Shown here piece after piece: positions 11,257 through 24,766 of a stretch of DNA of 64,000 nucleotides. The position numbers and the translations under genes are program-made. This DNA is from Kingdonia uniflora (Eukaryota; Streptophyta; Magnoliopsida; Ranunculales; Circaeasteraceae), in NCBI GenBank assembly GCA_014058105.1, contig JACGCM010000655.1:1813501-1877500 (forward strand). Direction: 5' to 3'. Every line of letters starts with the position of its first letter. Position 1 is the stretch's first letter. The notes below the pieces were generated by a model. The model saw only the letters and a program-made list of their open reading frames with translations, was not told where the DNA came from and made no database searches.

Positions 11257-13000
11257 GACCTTCACCTAGATTACATCACGGAAGCAAAAGAGGATGCATC
11301 TCATTGAATGTGGTTAAGCATAGCCCGGGGGATTATGTATTCTAGGGGGGAGCCCTTTCTACTCGTATCAGACACGAAATGAACGAAACTTTACTTTTTT
11401 CAAGACATACGAGGCATACTCATCTGAGTCTTCTCTTCACCCGGTTCGAGAACTCGATCTCCTTGATTAAGCAGTCCCACAGGCACGGTCAGGAATCAAC
11501 GTAGGATCCTACAAAACAGAGGAGGGAGGACGTTCTATTTATAGATTTAGAGTTCAAAAAAACCGTAAGCTATTGATTGATTCTATTGGCTGACGCCTAG
11601 AGGATTCACTACCATAGGGTCTTAAGAGAAAGCCCATAAGAAAGGGGGTTTCGGGGCTTGGTTATTCCAGTTCTGCAAGCTTAGCTTTCCTTGTCTAGAA
11701 GGAGTGAGAGAGCAATACACATAGCTCTGGTGTAGCAGTGAGCCATGGGAAGATGGCTCACGAACGCTGCTTCATAGGCGAGCGAGAAGTGAGAGCAGTC
11801 TCAGTAGATTCGTATCCGTTCCGAGGAAGAGTGATAGTTTATTTCTCGTTCCTGTTCGATTGAACGGTGCTCCTGGGTCGGGCGATGATATCAAGGTAAG
11901 AGTCTTTCTTGTCTCATTTCCGTCTTGTCTTTCTTGAGGAGCAAGAACATTCTTGAGTTCTCACTTGATCTCATGTCTTCCTTTTTCCCTTAGATTATTT
12001 ATTGCTATAGTAGGCATTCTCTTTCTAGACAAAAAAAGTTTCCAATATAGAATAAAAAAGGCAAAAGCCACTAGTTTTAAAAGAGGGGCAAGCAGCGATA
12101 GCAGCATCTCCTTTCTTAGCCAAAACAGGATACAAAGATGCACCAGCTCCGGTATAAGATCTTTCTGGATGAGCTGGATGCGGGAAATGAGCTACCCACC
12201 GAACAGCATTGATTCTTTATCACCACACTCTATAATCGGTAAAGGCGCGTCACGCCAATCGAAGACCTGAGTGTAGCAGCTCCAATACCAGTAGAGGAGC
12301 GAGCGGAGCGGGAAAAAAGACACTTCCAGCCTGAACTCCCCTCGGTCTCGGTCAAGTACTCTTGATTACAGCACTCGTTTCGTTCCAGGTTCTAGCGTGG
12401 AAGGGGTGAACCCGCTCTTTCTGAATGGTCAGGGAATGGAAGAAGGGATCGCATTCTCTGTATCGATTAGCCAATCACTTTCCTTCCAGCTGAGCGCATT
12501 TCAGGCCAAGGAAGAGTGACGGCTAGAGAAGAAGGGAGGAATGGAATCAACATGAAGCCAACTCAATCAGATTCAGGGATGAGTGAGTTAGAACATTCGA
12601 TGCTTAGTTTCGCGGCTAAGAAAGAGGACCAAGCCACTCTCACGCCATCGGGAGTGGATCGAAAGGAAGCGCTTCAAGCAGCTTGACCGTACCGAGGAGC
12701 CGAAAGAAGCTTTCAATCGCCAATCGGGGACGGAGTTCCTATCTATTCATAATAGGACCGAAAAAGCACATCATCAAAGGCCAATGGCCCTGAACAGATG
12801 GGTTGAATCCATGCAACAGGAATCTCTCTGGGAATCCCAGCCAAAACTGGGTTGGCATAGGTATAATACCACCCGGCGAATAAGCCACAAGAAGATGACG
12901 GAACCTATGTCGATTGTAGTTAGATGGTTTCTAATTGGTCCAGAATAGGCCAGGCCCTCCATCCGCCTATTATCTGACTACCGTTTGTTTCACTTTTAAC
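11257..13000. other. Unassigned spacer, few repeats
   Basis: No gene is recognised. The region contains one GGATCC-type repeat near 11,503 and a minus-strand hydrophobic frame at 11,961-12,143 overlapped by a plus-strand frame at 11,953-12,270. Another minus-strand frame lies at 12,774-12,962. None matches a family I can name. Confidence 0.45.
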
Positions 13001-13129
13001 TCAACAACAGCAACTGCGTTGCCTTACTTGGCTGGAAGTACAATCAGGTGCGTAGCTTGTTAGGAATTAGCTGGCTTAGAGATGAGAAGACTGATTAGTA
13101 GTTCTATTACATAACTCGGGCGTACCCGC

Positions 13130-13500
13130 TTGCTTACCCGCTCACTCGAACTGTAGTTCTCGTTCACTTCGCCTACGCAACGAAGAGAAGTAGTTTACTT
13201 GCTTGCTTGCTTAGCTCGAACATGCCAACAGCATTCCGTTCACTTACGCAACATTCACTCGTTTACTTGTTAGCTAGCGCTATTCCACACCTTTGCTTTC
13301 AGGGAATCTAAGGTTCTGAAAGAACGTAGTAAGTGGTGAACGAAGTTTACTCGCTCGTTAGAGGAAGTGAACGGTTGGCTCGAAGAGGGAAGAGATGCGC
13401 TAGCTACTTGCTTTGTTAGAAAGCTAAGCGACTAGTTTACTGTTGAGAGGTAGCGAAGAGGACAGATAGGCTAAAGAGAGGTTAGCGCTAGCTAGTGTTA
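13130..13500. repeat. Low-complexity patch of CTTGCTTG / GTTCACTCG / GCTAGC words
   Basis: Short words such as CTTGCTTGCTTGCTTAGC, GTTCACTTCGC, ACTCGTTTACTTG and GCTAGCGCTA recur in both orientations without a clean period. This looks like degenerate simple-sequence spacer. The same kind of wording is often seen in plant mitochondrial intergenic DNA. Confidence 0.5.
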
Positions 13501-13811
13501 GAGAGCTTGCTGGATGAGAGCAGAGCAGACTAGACTGAGTTCCACTTCCATACTCCAGTTTACAGTACAGAGGGCTAATGGCTGGCTTGTTTGTCTAGTC
13601 CCACCTCTTCACCCTAAGCTCTTAGTTCCATCCATACACAAGCATCCCCTTCTCTCTAACAACAGCAAGTAGTAAACTACCTGTCCTCTCAAGTAAGCCA
13701 ACTACCTTATCTCATTAGCGAAGCTAGAGTACATGAGTAGACTGCTTTCTTAGTTATAAAATTTATATTTTCAAAAAACTTTATCTCCCTTCTTTTTAGC
13801 GTACGCAAGTC

Positions 13812-16724
13812 GCCTTCGGTACAATCTGAGACCCGTTCGGGCTTCTTTCAAGGGAATCCCTCCCTCACTCCGATGAATATCATATAGTGATGGCAGAACA
13901 CCGAGTTTTCATCAAGACCATTAGTTTTGTTGCCCTACTCCACACAACCTCTGGTTCGGCAATGTTGTGAGGGACTCGCCAACCCTGTCCTTGTCCAGTA
14001 ACCATTCTGAGTGGGACCCAGGAGGAAGGCAACAATTGGTCATCAAAGAAGATCGGTACAAGACGGCTGCCATTGAGATTAGGAAGACGATGGCTGTCTC
14101 ACCCTTCGTGGGTGGGACTTACGACACTACTTTTCTCGCTCCATTTCTGTTTTCCTGCCGAAAGGGTGCAATAACAGGGTGGAGCAAGCCGAGTGAAGAA
14201 GGTGGCTCCAAACTGGGTATAGTATGCTGATTCTTTACTTTCTAGTCCAGCTTTTCCTTTAGCTCCTAGGTGTTTTATTAGCTATAAAAGCTACTCGTGT
14301 TTCCGAACCAACAACTAAGAGCTGTTTTATTAGCTATAGCCGGTCAATACAGCAACTAGGTCGCCTTAGACTTGTCACTCTAAGACTTTTCCCTTTAGTC
14401 CAGTACTTACTTGCAAAGGTACATATAGATATCTCTGGCTTTAAGTGGTGTCCCTTGGAGTTAACCCGTTTTTCCCTTCCTTTTTCTCCTCTACTGAGAC
14501 TTGGGACTTATCCCTAGCTACCGGACTCACTGGTGCCCCTATTAGTGGCTTAAATCTCCCGTTCGTGGATTTGTGCCGCTTTCCTTTCAGTCAATGTAAG
14601 AGTGAGTCGGAGAACTCGCTACCCTTCGAACGGTAACTAATAGGCCTCTAGCTCAGAGGTCGCTAACTAAAGGACACCCGTGAACCTCTTTCCGAACCAA
14701 CAACTGGATATACTTCACTCAATAGTCACTCTAGGTATCCTACTCTAGAAGGGATACGTACGGCTACGCTCCCAGGTAACAGTCCTCAACTTATTTGCAT
14801 TTTTGCCTTAGATCCCAAGACTTCACTCACGTAGAATAAGTTCAACAGATATTCTCAATCGGTAACAACTCGTCTATCACTCCCATTTAGAGTAGAGGAC
14901 TACCTTCGGTGTCCCTTCCTTTCTCCCCGTGAACCACAAGCCAAAGAGAACATAGGTCTCTCCTTCCTGTCTTGCCCGGCCCACTTACCTGAGATCCTTT
15001 TACTCTACTTATCGAGGTATCCTCGTTTCTTTTCTTCGAATTCGTATATAAGTACCCTTTCCTATTGGACAACTAGCTTAGGTACAGATACTAGGGTTTT
15101 TATTACAGTCGTAGAACTATCTTATCTTGTAATTCGTCTTACTAAGAGCTAACTACAAGGGGTACACTAACAACACGCTTGGATCCAATTACTCCCTTCG
15201 ATCGGACAACTAGCGCATCCTTCTTTCCAGGGTAACTCGCAACCGCTGCTAACTTGCTATCGGCTTCTTCAAATTAGGATTAGACCTCTACAGAGCACAT
15301 TATCCCTTATTCCCAGGCTAAGATAAGACTCTATCGCTAACTACAGGGCTTGGGCCCGCTCAAAGGTATACAGCTACTTGTGGTATCTCCCTTACTGAAC
15401 TAAGAGATAGCCTTAACTAAGGGGCCCCAACAACTAACAAAGACGGATCTATTACCTTAACTGGGACACTTCCTACTAGAAGAAGTATGGTTGATCCTTT
15501 AAGAGGTATGGTTTGTAGGTTTACAGAGGGATAAAAGCTGTTACTTTGGGGTTTCCCTTACGAAAGCACTCTAGTAATTCTTGTTCGAGCTAATAGGTTA
15601 TAGGTGTCACCGTTCTCCCTTCGATCCTTCCTACTTGGTCCATCCAGAGTCTTACTTTGTGGCTTTCTTTATAGTCAGCACGTGAACATACATTCTTCAA
15701 AGGTGTTTTATTCCGGGTAGAGGTATAGTTCCTGCGTTGATCGCCGCTTACTCTGCTTTCCGAAAAAATACATTTAGGCGCCTAAGCTTACCAAAGAGTG
15801 AACTTATTCCGCTGCTTGGGATACATTCCCGTCGGGGTCTCATTCCCTTACTTTATAGTCTATAGCTCTTAAACAAAGACTTCTTAGCGGCACGATTCGG
15901 ATTAGCAGACTGCTCTTCTTTCAAGTGGTTTCCCTTTCTTGTCTTGCTCTACTTACTGTCAATTCCGAACATAGCTGCTACCTTTTCAACCGAACGTACT
16001 GGGCCCTTACGGAACAGCTATAATTCCATAGGTCTTACTTCGAGACCCCTTTCTTCTTTCCTTACTTGATTCCCTTACAGGGTCACTCGCCGCATCCTAC
16101 CTTAGGTCCACTACAGCTGAAAAAGCGGTTACTAAGGGGTATATCTTTTGGGTTCAAATCCTGTCCAAACCCTTCTAATCTTTCTCATCAGAAGACTGCC
16201 AATGCATCCATTCCCTTCCTCCCAGAACTCCTAACTCATTGGTTAACTCGCTTGGTATCCACCTTTCTTTTATTCGGTTTTGGACACGAATGCTTTCTTT
16301 TCTTCGTTCGAAGGTTTGTTAAGCGGGGTCCCGTCCCTCTCTCTTGGCCGGCCTATTCTTGTCCAGTAATCCTTCTTCTTTCGTTAAGAGTTCCGCGCTT
16401 TCCCTCTTTGGTGGCATCGTATAGTAAGGTGAAAACAGAACTTCTTCGAGGCCCCGTCGTCTAGGACAGAGAGGCTGTACGTATAGAGAAGGAAAGTCTA
16501 TTTATCCTAGAGTCTAGCTAACTCTAACCCAAGATCAATCTTGAAGAGGTTCTTCTTATTCAGTAGCAGATTCGGATAGTGATCAGTACCCCTCTCGTTC
16601 TTCCCATAGAAAGTTTTTCTTTTCTATGAAAGCAACTAAAGGTTGACTGAGCTTTAAAAGAAGAGGCTCCTTAACTACGAGTCATGCTACTGGACTTTAG
16701 GCATCTCTTATTTATAATAACATT
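13812..16724. other. Island free of the dispersed repeats
   Basis: For about 2.9 kb there is no copy of the 11-mer, of CGTAATGTATATT or of the GTAGTTTG family, in contrast to both sides. Plus-strand open frames occur at 13,967-14,230 (87 codons) and 16,066-16,464 (132 codons), and a minus-strand frame at 14,887-15,072. None is recognisable. The sequence uses many CTAACT, CTTACT and TTCCCTT words. It may be a younger insertion or a segment under different constraint; no rRNA, intron domain or tRNA could be placed in it. Confidence 0.55.
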
Positions 16725-18044
16725 CACCGTACGCAAGTCCGAAGCGGAGAAGCTGAAGATGGATATCGGACTCTGGGATTAGTGTAGCGGCTAGTCTCCT
16801 TCTTATCAGATGACCTAAGTGACGGCGGAGGACTCGCTAGCAGGATGCAAAGATCCGATCCCCACAGGAACTCGACCTATCCCAATATCCCTCGCTACAA
16901 ACTCTCACCCAGCTTCATGGTCACACTGATAACTGTTCACTGTCTTGCTATCTGAACTTGAAGGATTCTGTTTGTGTTCCGTGAACTCAATAACCACTTA
17001 TTTGAAATGCTATAGCGGGTGCAGTTGAATTGGGACCAAGACAAAGAAAGTGCTTCCTGAGAGGAGGCCCACGCTTCTTGTGTTGAAGTAAGTACACCGG
17101 TGACGTATATAAGATCAATGGGTTCTTTCCTCGACTAAGAATAAAATGAGTCCAAGCCTAGTGAGAAAAATTTCAAGAAGCGAGACAGGATCGTAGGCTA
17201 GATTCAGGCTATCCGACATCGAATCATCTAGTTTCTTGGACTTCCCTTCTCAAGAAGATAGCAGCCCCCCAAACTACAAAAGCAATGCCTTGCTTGTGAA
17301 TGTGAATAGAAAGACGAGTATCCACATTGGCTCTAACATTTAGCCGTGTTCGAACGAAAAGTTGCTGATCATACTCTGTAGTTTGGACCTACTACTGATG
17401 AATCGCACCTTTTGAATGCCTCGCCAAAAACTAACTAAGAAGAAAAAAAACCCTCCAACACACTCCTATAAAAGAAAGCAGATGCCTCACCCTTTTCTTT
17501 TCCTTATTGTCGCAACTAGAACTAGAACTAGAAGACACGCATATCTAGGGTAGGGGTTCACGAATCATTCTTGTCTCTTGTCTATAGAGAGCGATCTTCC
17601 TTAAAATGCTAGCGTTGACAACGAAAGAACATTGGTTGGCCTATGGTCAAAAGTAAACTACTACGTGTCCCTACTCTTCTTTGTCTTTTCTAGGCGCTAT
17701 CTCCTTGACTGACGCTCCAAACAAAACACCCTTTTTTTAAACGTACGCAAGTCCGGCTTCAAAGCCATTAGTTATGCCTTGTAGACTTACGTAGTTTGTA
17801 GTTTGGATCCTAAACTACCACCGCTAACTACTTTAAACAAGTCCAAAGACAAAACGGATGGCTTTCTAGGATCCTAAACTACAGCACGTAGTTTAGGATC
17901 CTACCTAGATGGTGCTAAAAGCTAGAAGAAAATACCTGATTTAAAGACAAAATAGGATCCTAAACTACGCTGGTCAAGCAAAAAAGGGTTCCCAAAATTT
18001 GTGCTTGCTGTAGCTATGTTGCTAAATGAGGATAGGATCAACTG

Positions 18045-18160
18045 CGCATTCATCAGTCATTGAGTCGACTAGAGATAGGTAGCTAGAGATAGAGACTAAC
18101 CCACGCATTCATCAGTCATTGAGTAGATTCTATAGCTAGAGATAATAGAGACTAACCCAC
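18045..18160. repeat. Two-unit imperfect tandem repeat of about 58 bp
   Basis: Each unit begins CGCATTCATCAGTCATTGAG and ends GAGACTAACCCA. The centres differ by small changes in the GATAG/CTAGAG stretch. Confidence 0.9.
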
Positions 18161-21100
18161 GCAAGAAAAACGATAGCAATGAGAAAGCCCGTTGAGACCG
18201 GCTCCATAGAAGATGACCACAACCGCAGGAAAGCCGGGAATTCATAAGAACGAGTTCGGGTCCTACTAAGTAAAGCAACGAGTTCAGGTCCTACTAAGTA
18301 AAGCAACGAAAACAAGTAGCATTGAAAAAGCACTACTATAGCAACAGCAACGCAACGCAAAGAAAGCTTCGAGACGGCTGGAAGGGCGAACAATGCTTTT
18401 CCGTCTAGCATTGACTACTGAAGCTTCTTGTGGCTGGTGATTGAAGTGACGACTTTTCACCAGAAGATGAATGCGCCTCTGAGTCGTACCGCTATTGGTG
18501 GGCGGGTTGCGGCGACCACAGAGCACAGCTTGGGAAAAGAAGGTCATGGCCCAATAGCTGGAGCCTGAGAGACACTCCCCACCTGCTCTGCCCAATTGCT
18601 TTAGGAAAGCAAGAGCCTATACAGGAAAGCAAAATAGCCCATAAAGAGAGCCTGTAGCCTATAGTAGCTTCTTCAGCGTCAGGCTCTGTTTTTTTCCAAA
18701 GAGAGAACTTATTGCTTGGAGCTATGCTTAGGATGCCAAAACCTTACTCGCCCGGAGCACTCTTGCAAAAGATCTAACTTCCTTGCTTGGAGCTATCTTT
18801 GCTTCTTAGCGCAATAGGAGCTATCTTGCTAAATAGGAGCTATCTTGCTAAAGGAGCTTTAGAGCTCGCTTCCTGCGCAAAGAGAAGAGCAGAGACCGAG
18901 GATTGAGTGAAGAGCATCCTGTTAGATCTCTGATCTTTGAATAGCGCCTATATATATATGATACGCATTACCGCTACGAAATATCCTACGTCGATTTCTT
19001 GCTTCCTTCCTCACTAGTAATTGATGACCTCAGCTAGGATCCTTGATGGATACGGTTTTTCTTGCTGGTGCGTTTTTTTTTCTTTCTAATGCTTCCTTCT
19101 CACTAGCTAGGATCCTTGATGGGCGTTTTGCTTTCACTAGAGAGCAAAGGCTTTAAAAAGAGCAAATAGTGAAAAAAGCAAGGGCATCCTTTGATACGCC
19201 TTTGGTTGCTGAGGACTCACTAGCTAGGATCCTTCACGTCCTTTTTTTTTTGAAGGAAGCATATAAGTAGTTTAGCGGCTTAAAAAAAAAAGACTATTTT
19301 TCTTTAATACGAAATATCCCTAGACGAGCACGTTTTGCTTTGCCCCATAGCGCGTGAGTGAGGCCAGTTTTGCGTACGCAAGTTCGAATTAAAGAAAAGA
19401 GCAAGGGTTGGCGTACGCAAGTCTGAAAAAAAAAGAAGGTTTAGCGAGGGTTGGCGTACGCAAGTCTGAAAAAAAATACTTGCGTACGGAGAATGGCGAC
19501 TGCACCTGCAATGACGCGAGTAGTTGGTAGTCAGTTAGCGATTTCTTTTCTTTATAAGCGAGTCATTTCTTGTCGTTATTACCGCATACTTGCCTATCAA
19601 CAGTCAACTAAGACAAAGACTCTTCAGAACGTCACGAGAAATCATTGGTGGTAATCTTGCTTTGTCCATAATAGTCGCCTTTTTTTTCAGACTTGCGTAC
19701 GCGGTTCCGTTCTTGGCTAGGTGGCCCTCCATACATAAGCCTAGGTGTTTTTTTGTGGCTATAGGACTCAAAAGCGTTGACGAAAAGTAGTGCGAGACTG
19801 TCTACTGTCTATAGAGAGTGGCCTCATATGTATGGATCGAAAAGCGTCAGCTAGGACAAACCCAAGACTAGAGCAGCGAAAAGCAACGCCTACTCGAGAA
19901 GCGTTGCTCTACTCGTTTGTCTTACAAGAAAGAAAAGGCAAAGGCGGAACTAGTGTTTGTCCTTCATTGCTAGGATCCTTGCTTTAGTTGCAATTTTCTA
20001 GCGTGCTTTTTTCAACGGGTGAAAAGAATCCTCCCAACCTTAGGCGCGCTCTATGCATCGATCAGTACTCACAAGGTCACACACTTGCGGCACCTGTTTT
20101 TTTTTCAAGACGTAAGAGACACGAAACCCCCACAGATGACACTACAAGCTTAAGGCTACTCAAAAAAAAAGAAGGATCCTAAACTACCGACAACACCCCC
20201 TTTTTGCGACGCTCGCTTTTGCCAAGACCTCCTCAAAACCACCTACCTTTTAAAGAGACGATAGAAAAGAAGTCAACTCAAGCTCACTCCCTTTTGTTTT
20301 TTGTAGTTTAGGGGCTAATTGTTTTTTGATGATGGAAAATAGAGCACTTCACCGGACGCAAGTAACCGGCTAGCCGGTATTGCTGGACTTCTTGCAACTT
20401 AACTCCGTACGCAAGTTTTAAAAACGCAAGTTCGATAAACCCTTTCCTTCTTGTCTTTCTTGATCTGGTGTTAAAAAACTCTGGACTTGCGTACTAAGAA
20501 AAAGAGGCAATGCGATCTGTGCCTATTTCGTGTTCTTACTTTATAGGGTCTTACTGCTCTTGTCTGCGTGCCCTTTTTTTCCTTTTCTTCCTTAACTACG
20601 CGTTTCCTTTTTATTGAGCAAGAAACCTACTTCGAAGAGAACGGAACGGGATTGAGATGGGATCGAAAACCCACTGGATAGCGCCCTAAAAAAAACGGCT
20701 AGTTAGTTGGTCCTTATTGTCAAAAAGCAAAGGCTTTAAGTAGTTTAGAAGACGAGGCTTTAAGTAGTTTAGGGGTCAGAAGTGGTTTTTTTAGTAGTTT
20801 AGAAGCAATAGTGCGCCGTAGGAAGCTTGCTAAAGCTAGTAGAATAGAAGACGAGGCTAAAAAAAACCGGCGAACTCATCACCAAAGCGTTTTCTGGGGC
20901 TGGTGCAACGTGAGACCAAAGAGCTTTCTAGTCCTCGGCTAGGAGACTCCTTTTAAAGCTTCCTTGCTTTCTTTTGTTTTGGTAGATTAGCTAGGCGATA
21001 TACGGCTTCTTTCCCCGTAATGTCTATTCTTAAGCATACAATGGATGCATTGTTATATATTACTCGATACAATGGATGCGTCGTCTTCTGTAGCTACTCA

Positions 21101-24100
21101 CTTCTTCTTTGCTGCGAATGAAGCCCACCTACAGTTTGTACTAGCTGCTTTGGAGTACTAGCTGCTCTTGTCGGAGTACTAGCTGCTCTTGGTAGCTTTA
21201 GAAAACGCCTATAGTTTCATTTAGAGTATGGCTTTCCTTGCTGTGGAGCTCTTAGTCGACCGGTAGCTTAGGCGCTTCTTCGTACGCAAGTTGCAAAAAA
21301 AGAAATAGCACGACTACGGGGTTGCTTCTTCTTTCGCCGTACGCAAGTAGGATCCTAAACTATGGCTCACCCACTTGCTTTTTAAATAGTGCCCTCCAAA
21401 CTACTTAAAGCTAGCTCTTTTAAACTCACTTGACTTCTGCTAGTAAGGAAAAAGGTACAAAGGATAGGAGGTAGTTATAGACTTAGAAGCAGCAAAAAAA
21501 GGTTTTAAGTAGTGTGTTTTAGAGAGCTAGCGATAGCGTAGCAAGTGTGGTTGAGCGTAATGTATATTTTTTTTTTGAAACTTGCGTACGCTCAAACTTG
21601 CGTACGGTAGAGCCAGCGCAAAAGTGTTAAAAAAGTAGTTTAGCCGCAGAAAGAACTTGCGTACGTGGTTTAGGATCCTAAACTACGTTTTTTTTCTAAC
21701 CTCTTTTTCCTTTATTAAGGTTTTAAGAGGTCAGAAAAATATACATTACGCGCAAAAGTTGAGTCCACTGCTAACTGCTATAGGATAGGCAAAAGTGCAC
21801 TCGCCGTACGCAAGTCTAAACTACTCCTTAATGCTCTAAACTACTAATACTCTTTAATACTCTTTAATGCTCTAAACTACTAATACTCTTTAATGCTCTT
21901 TAATGCTTCCGCTAGTGGAGGCCTTTTTTAAAGCGCCAAAGTTGTTTAAAAAAAGCCGCTAATGGCTGCTCTTTTCCTTAGTGTTTTTTTCTAGCCTCTT
22001 TTCCTTTCTTTTAGGAGTCGATCTCAAAAATATACATTACGCGCAAAAGTGGGCTCATTACATAGGTGCAATGCGCACGACTGCAGATCCACTGAGTGGC
22101 TATGTCTCAAAGTGCGCTTCTGTTTAAAAGAAGTTGGCACGGACGATTAAGGACCTGGTTTCGCAGCAAGAAAGAATCCACGCTATCGTGCTAAAGAATC
22201 CATGCTATCGTGCTAGGTATGTGCTTTTAAATAGAACTTGCGTACGACGAGGTGGAGTTTAAAAAAAGAGGTAGCCTAAACTACAACTACCACTATAGAA
22301 AAATCCTACAGTGGAATATAAGAAAGACAGTAGTTTGTTAGTAGTTTGTAGTTTGGACACCGTACGCACCAACTTGCGTACGGAAAATCCATCATCTTAA
22401 AATATATGACGAAGCCTTTAGACTTGCGTACGGTGTGAGTCAAGGAGTTAGCTAAGGTAGCCGGATTGATGATGGAAAATAGAAGCAATTAGAGCTATTT
22501 TTTAACTAACTTGCGTACTTTTTGTTGAAAAGGGTGTCCAAACTACAACTACTTAACAGCTACAAACTACTTAACAGCTACTTTTCCACTGTAAGAATGA
22601 AATAAACGCAAGTAGTCAAAAAGAGAGACTTTCCTTATTCTTATTTAACTCCTTTTAAAGCCCAGCAAGAAAGAAAGGTAAGCAAGAAAGAAAGGTAAGG
22701 TAGTACGGCGGGTGATGTTCCAAAAAAGACGGTCCTAATGCACGCGTAAAAGGACCCACCCCTTTTAAACCGGATTGGCTTTCTCGTCTTTTAAAACTAG
22801 AGCAGCTCTTTTTTGCGAAAGCTGTGCATAATCACCAGAAACTTCACAACCTTTAGACCTCGCCATTGCATCTAGACAAGTCATGTCAAAGGATCCAGGC
22901 AGAGCCCCCTATTGGATATCGCTCAGGGTTTTGGCCTTTTGTCATTACCGTAGCAAACTCTACTTGCCCAAGGCCACGAAACCATAGCAAACTCTCCGTA
23001 CGCAAGTTGCTCAGGTTTTTGGCCTTTTGTCATTACCGTAGCAAACTCTTGATCGTTCCTTGCTTTTTCCTCTGGAATTTCCGCCTATCAAGTAGCTCAA
23101 AAGACCTGTTTTTCTTCTGACTTTTTTTACTTTTTTCGACGAGCTAAGGCGCTCTTTTTTACTGCAAGATCTGGAGCTCACCAAAAGCCTATAGCTACTA
23201 TAGCTACTATGGGTTGTGATATAGCTACGATGGGTTGTGACTTGCGCAAGAAATAAGGAGTACGCTCTGCTCTTCAGAAGGCGTCTGCGGTGGAAAAAGG
23301 GGGAAGGTAGTTAAAGACCACACTCGTCCTTTACTTTACCTGTTTTTCTTCTTAGGCAAGAAAGAAGAGGAAATCAGGTATTGAGCCCGCGGCTTTCTAG
23401 GTAAAAAGCTGCGCTTCGGGAGTGAAGTCTTTCTTGCAGGATTTTATCCTAGCAAATAGCGATTATAGACACTCGAAAAAAAAGCAGCACACCCCAGCTA
23501 TCTATAGCGCGTATAGCGGACAACGACAACTCTGACGCGTCAAATGAGCAAAGTGGGGAAAATAGAGCTCCTTTTAAAGCGAAACCTTTGGTGCGTTGAG
23601 CTTTCTAGTGCTGGTCCTAGCGCCAAAAAAAGAGAGTCACTTGCGTACGAACTTGCGTACGAAAAGACATTACCGCTATGCAAATCGCTCATAAACCAAG
23701 GCCTTTAGCAACATAGCTCCAGACCCTATTTTCCACTGTAGCGAGCGGTACCTCTAAAAAAAGGAGCTGAGCGCATATAGCTCTTTATGGAAAACACCGT
23801 ACGCAAGTTTGATGGATTTCTTGCTGGTCCAAAGAAAAGAAAGAATAGCGGAAAGCGTGTTTGGGTGGTTTAGGATCCTTCTAAACTACGCTGTTCTTTC
23901 TTGGCTATCTGGGATTTGGTAATAGCTCTTTGCTAGGATCCTTGTTCTTGTGGCTTTAAAAGGAAGGACTCAATCGAGGTTTGGTCCTAGCTTTTAAAGC
24001 TTCTATGTTGAGTCTGTGTTCCCAATCTCTCGCCAAAACACACACCGCTCTTCTGAATGCATTGTTTTTTTACGCTTGCCTGCGTAGGCGGTAGATAGCG

Positions 24101-24744
24101 CACAGGCCTCTTTTAAAACAACACACCCCAGCTATTAGTCATTCCTAATAAAAGCTATTTGCTCCAAAGTGGTTAAGGTAGCGCACAAAAGAAAATAGGT
24201 AGGATCCTAATTAAAGAAAAGAGCTGGAGATCTATGCTTTGAGCTTTTCTTCCTTTCCTATGAATCGATTCGTAGTTTAGGATCCTTTTTTAAGCCTTTG
24301 CCCTTAGTGGGTTAAACTCCGAGGCCTCTTTATAGGGACCTGCCTACACTGCCCGAGAATAGTATACCTTATAGCGACCTGCTGACACTGCCCGAGAATA
24401 GCAACTATACCTTGACCACAACCAATCTTGTCAACTAGAGTTTTTCCTACTGGTGACCCTAAGCCCTAACATTCGACTCGCTCATTATTTTCCTACAGGT
24501 GACCCTAAGATTCGACTCGCTCAATAGGGGAGTTCTTTAGGACATAACAGGCAGTGATGCATATCAGAAAGCATTCGACCTCTAAACTACTCTATAATCT
24601 TGGTATTCTGGGTTAAAGTGAGCATTTCAGACCTAGAAGCAAGGGCTTTAAAAGGAGGTATAGTGAGGGGGGGTAGTTAAGGAAGCCATAAGGCTTTCAA
24701 ATAGCTCAGAGCTAACAACGGATTTCGGACCGTAGTTTAGAAGC

Positions 24745-24766
24745 GTAGTTTAGGATCCTAAACTAC
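24745..24766. repeat. Perfect 22-bp palindrome of the GGATCC-centred repeat
   Basis: GTAGTTTAGGA is followed directly by its exact reverse complement. It is the most complete symmetrical copy of the family in the window. Confidence 0.9.

Noticed and set aside
12774..12962. Minus-strand frame resembling a membrane-protein exon
   Set aside because: No alignment to any known mitochondrial or plastid gene could be made by eye in any frame.
16135..16175. GGGTTCAAATCCTGTC, a T-arm-like stretch
   Set aside because: The stem does not pair well and no upstream tRNA parts are visible; it lies in an open frame of unknown nature.
16066..16464. 132-codon plus-strand open frame
   Set aside because: Composition is Pro/Leu/Ser/Phe-rich as expected from CT-rich spacer; no domain or family recognised.
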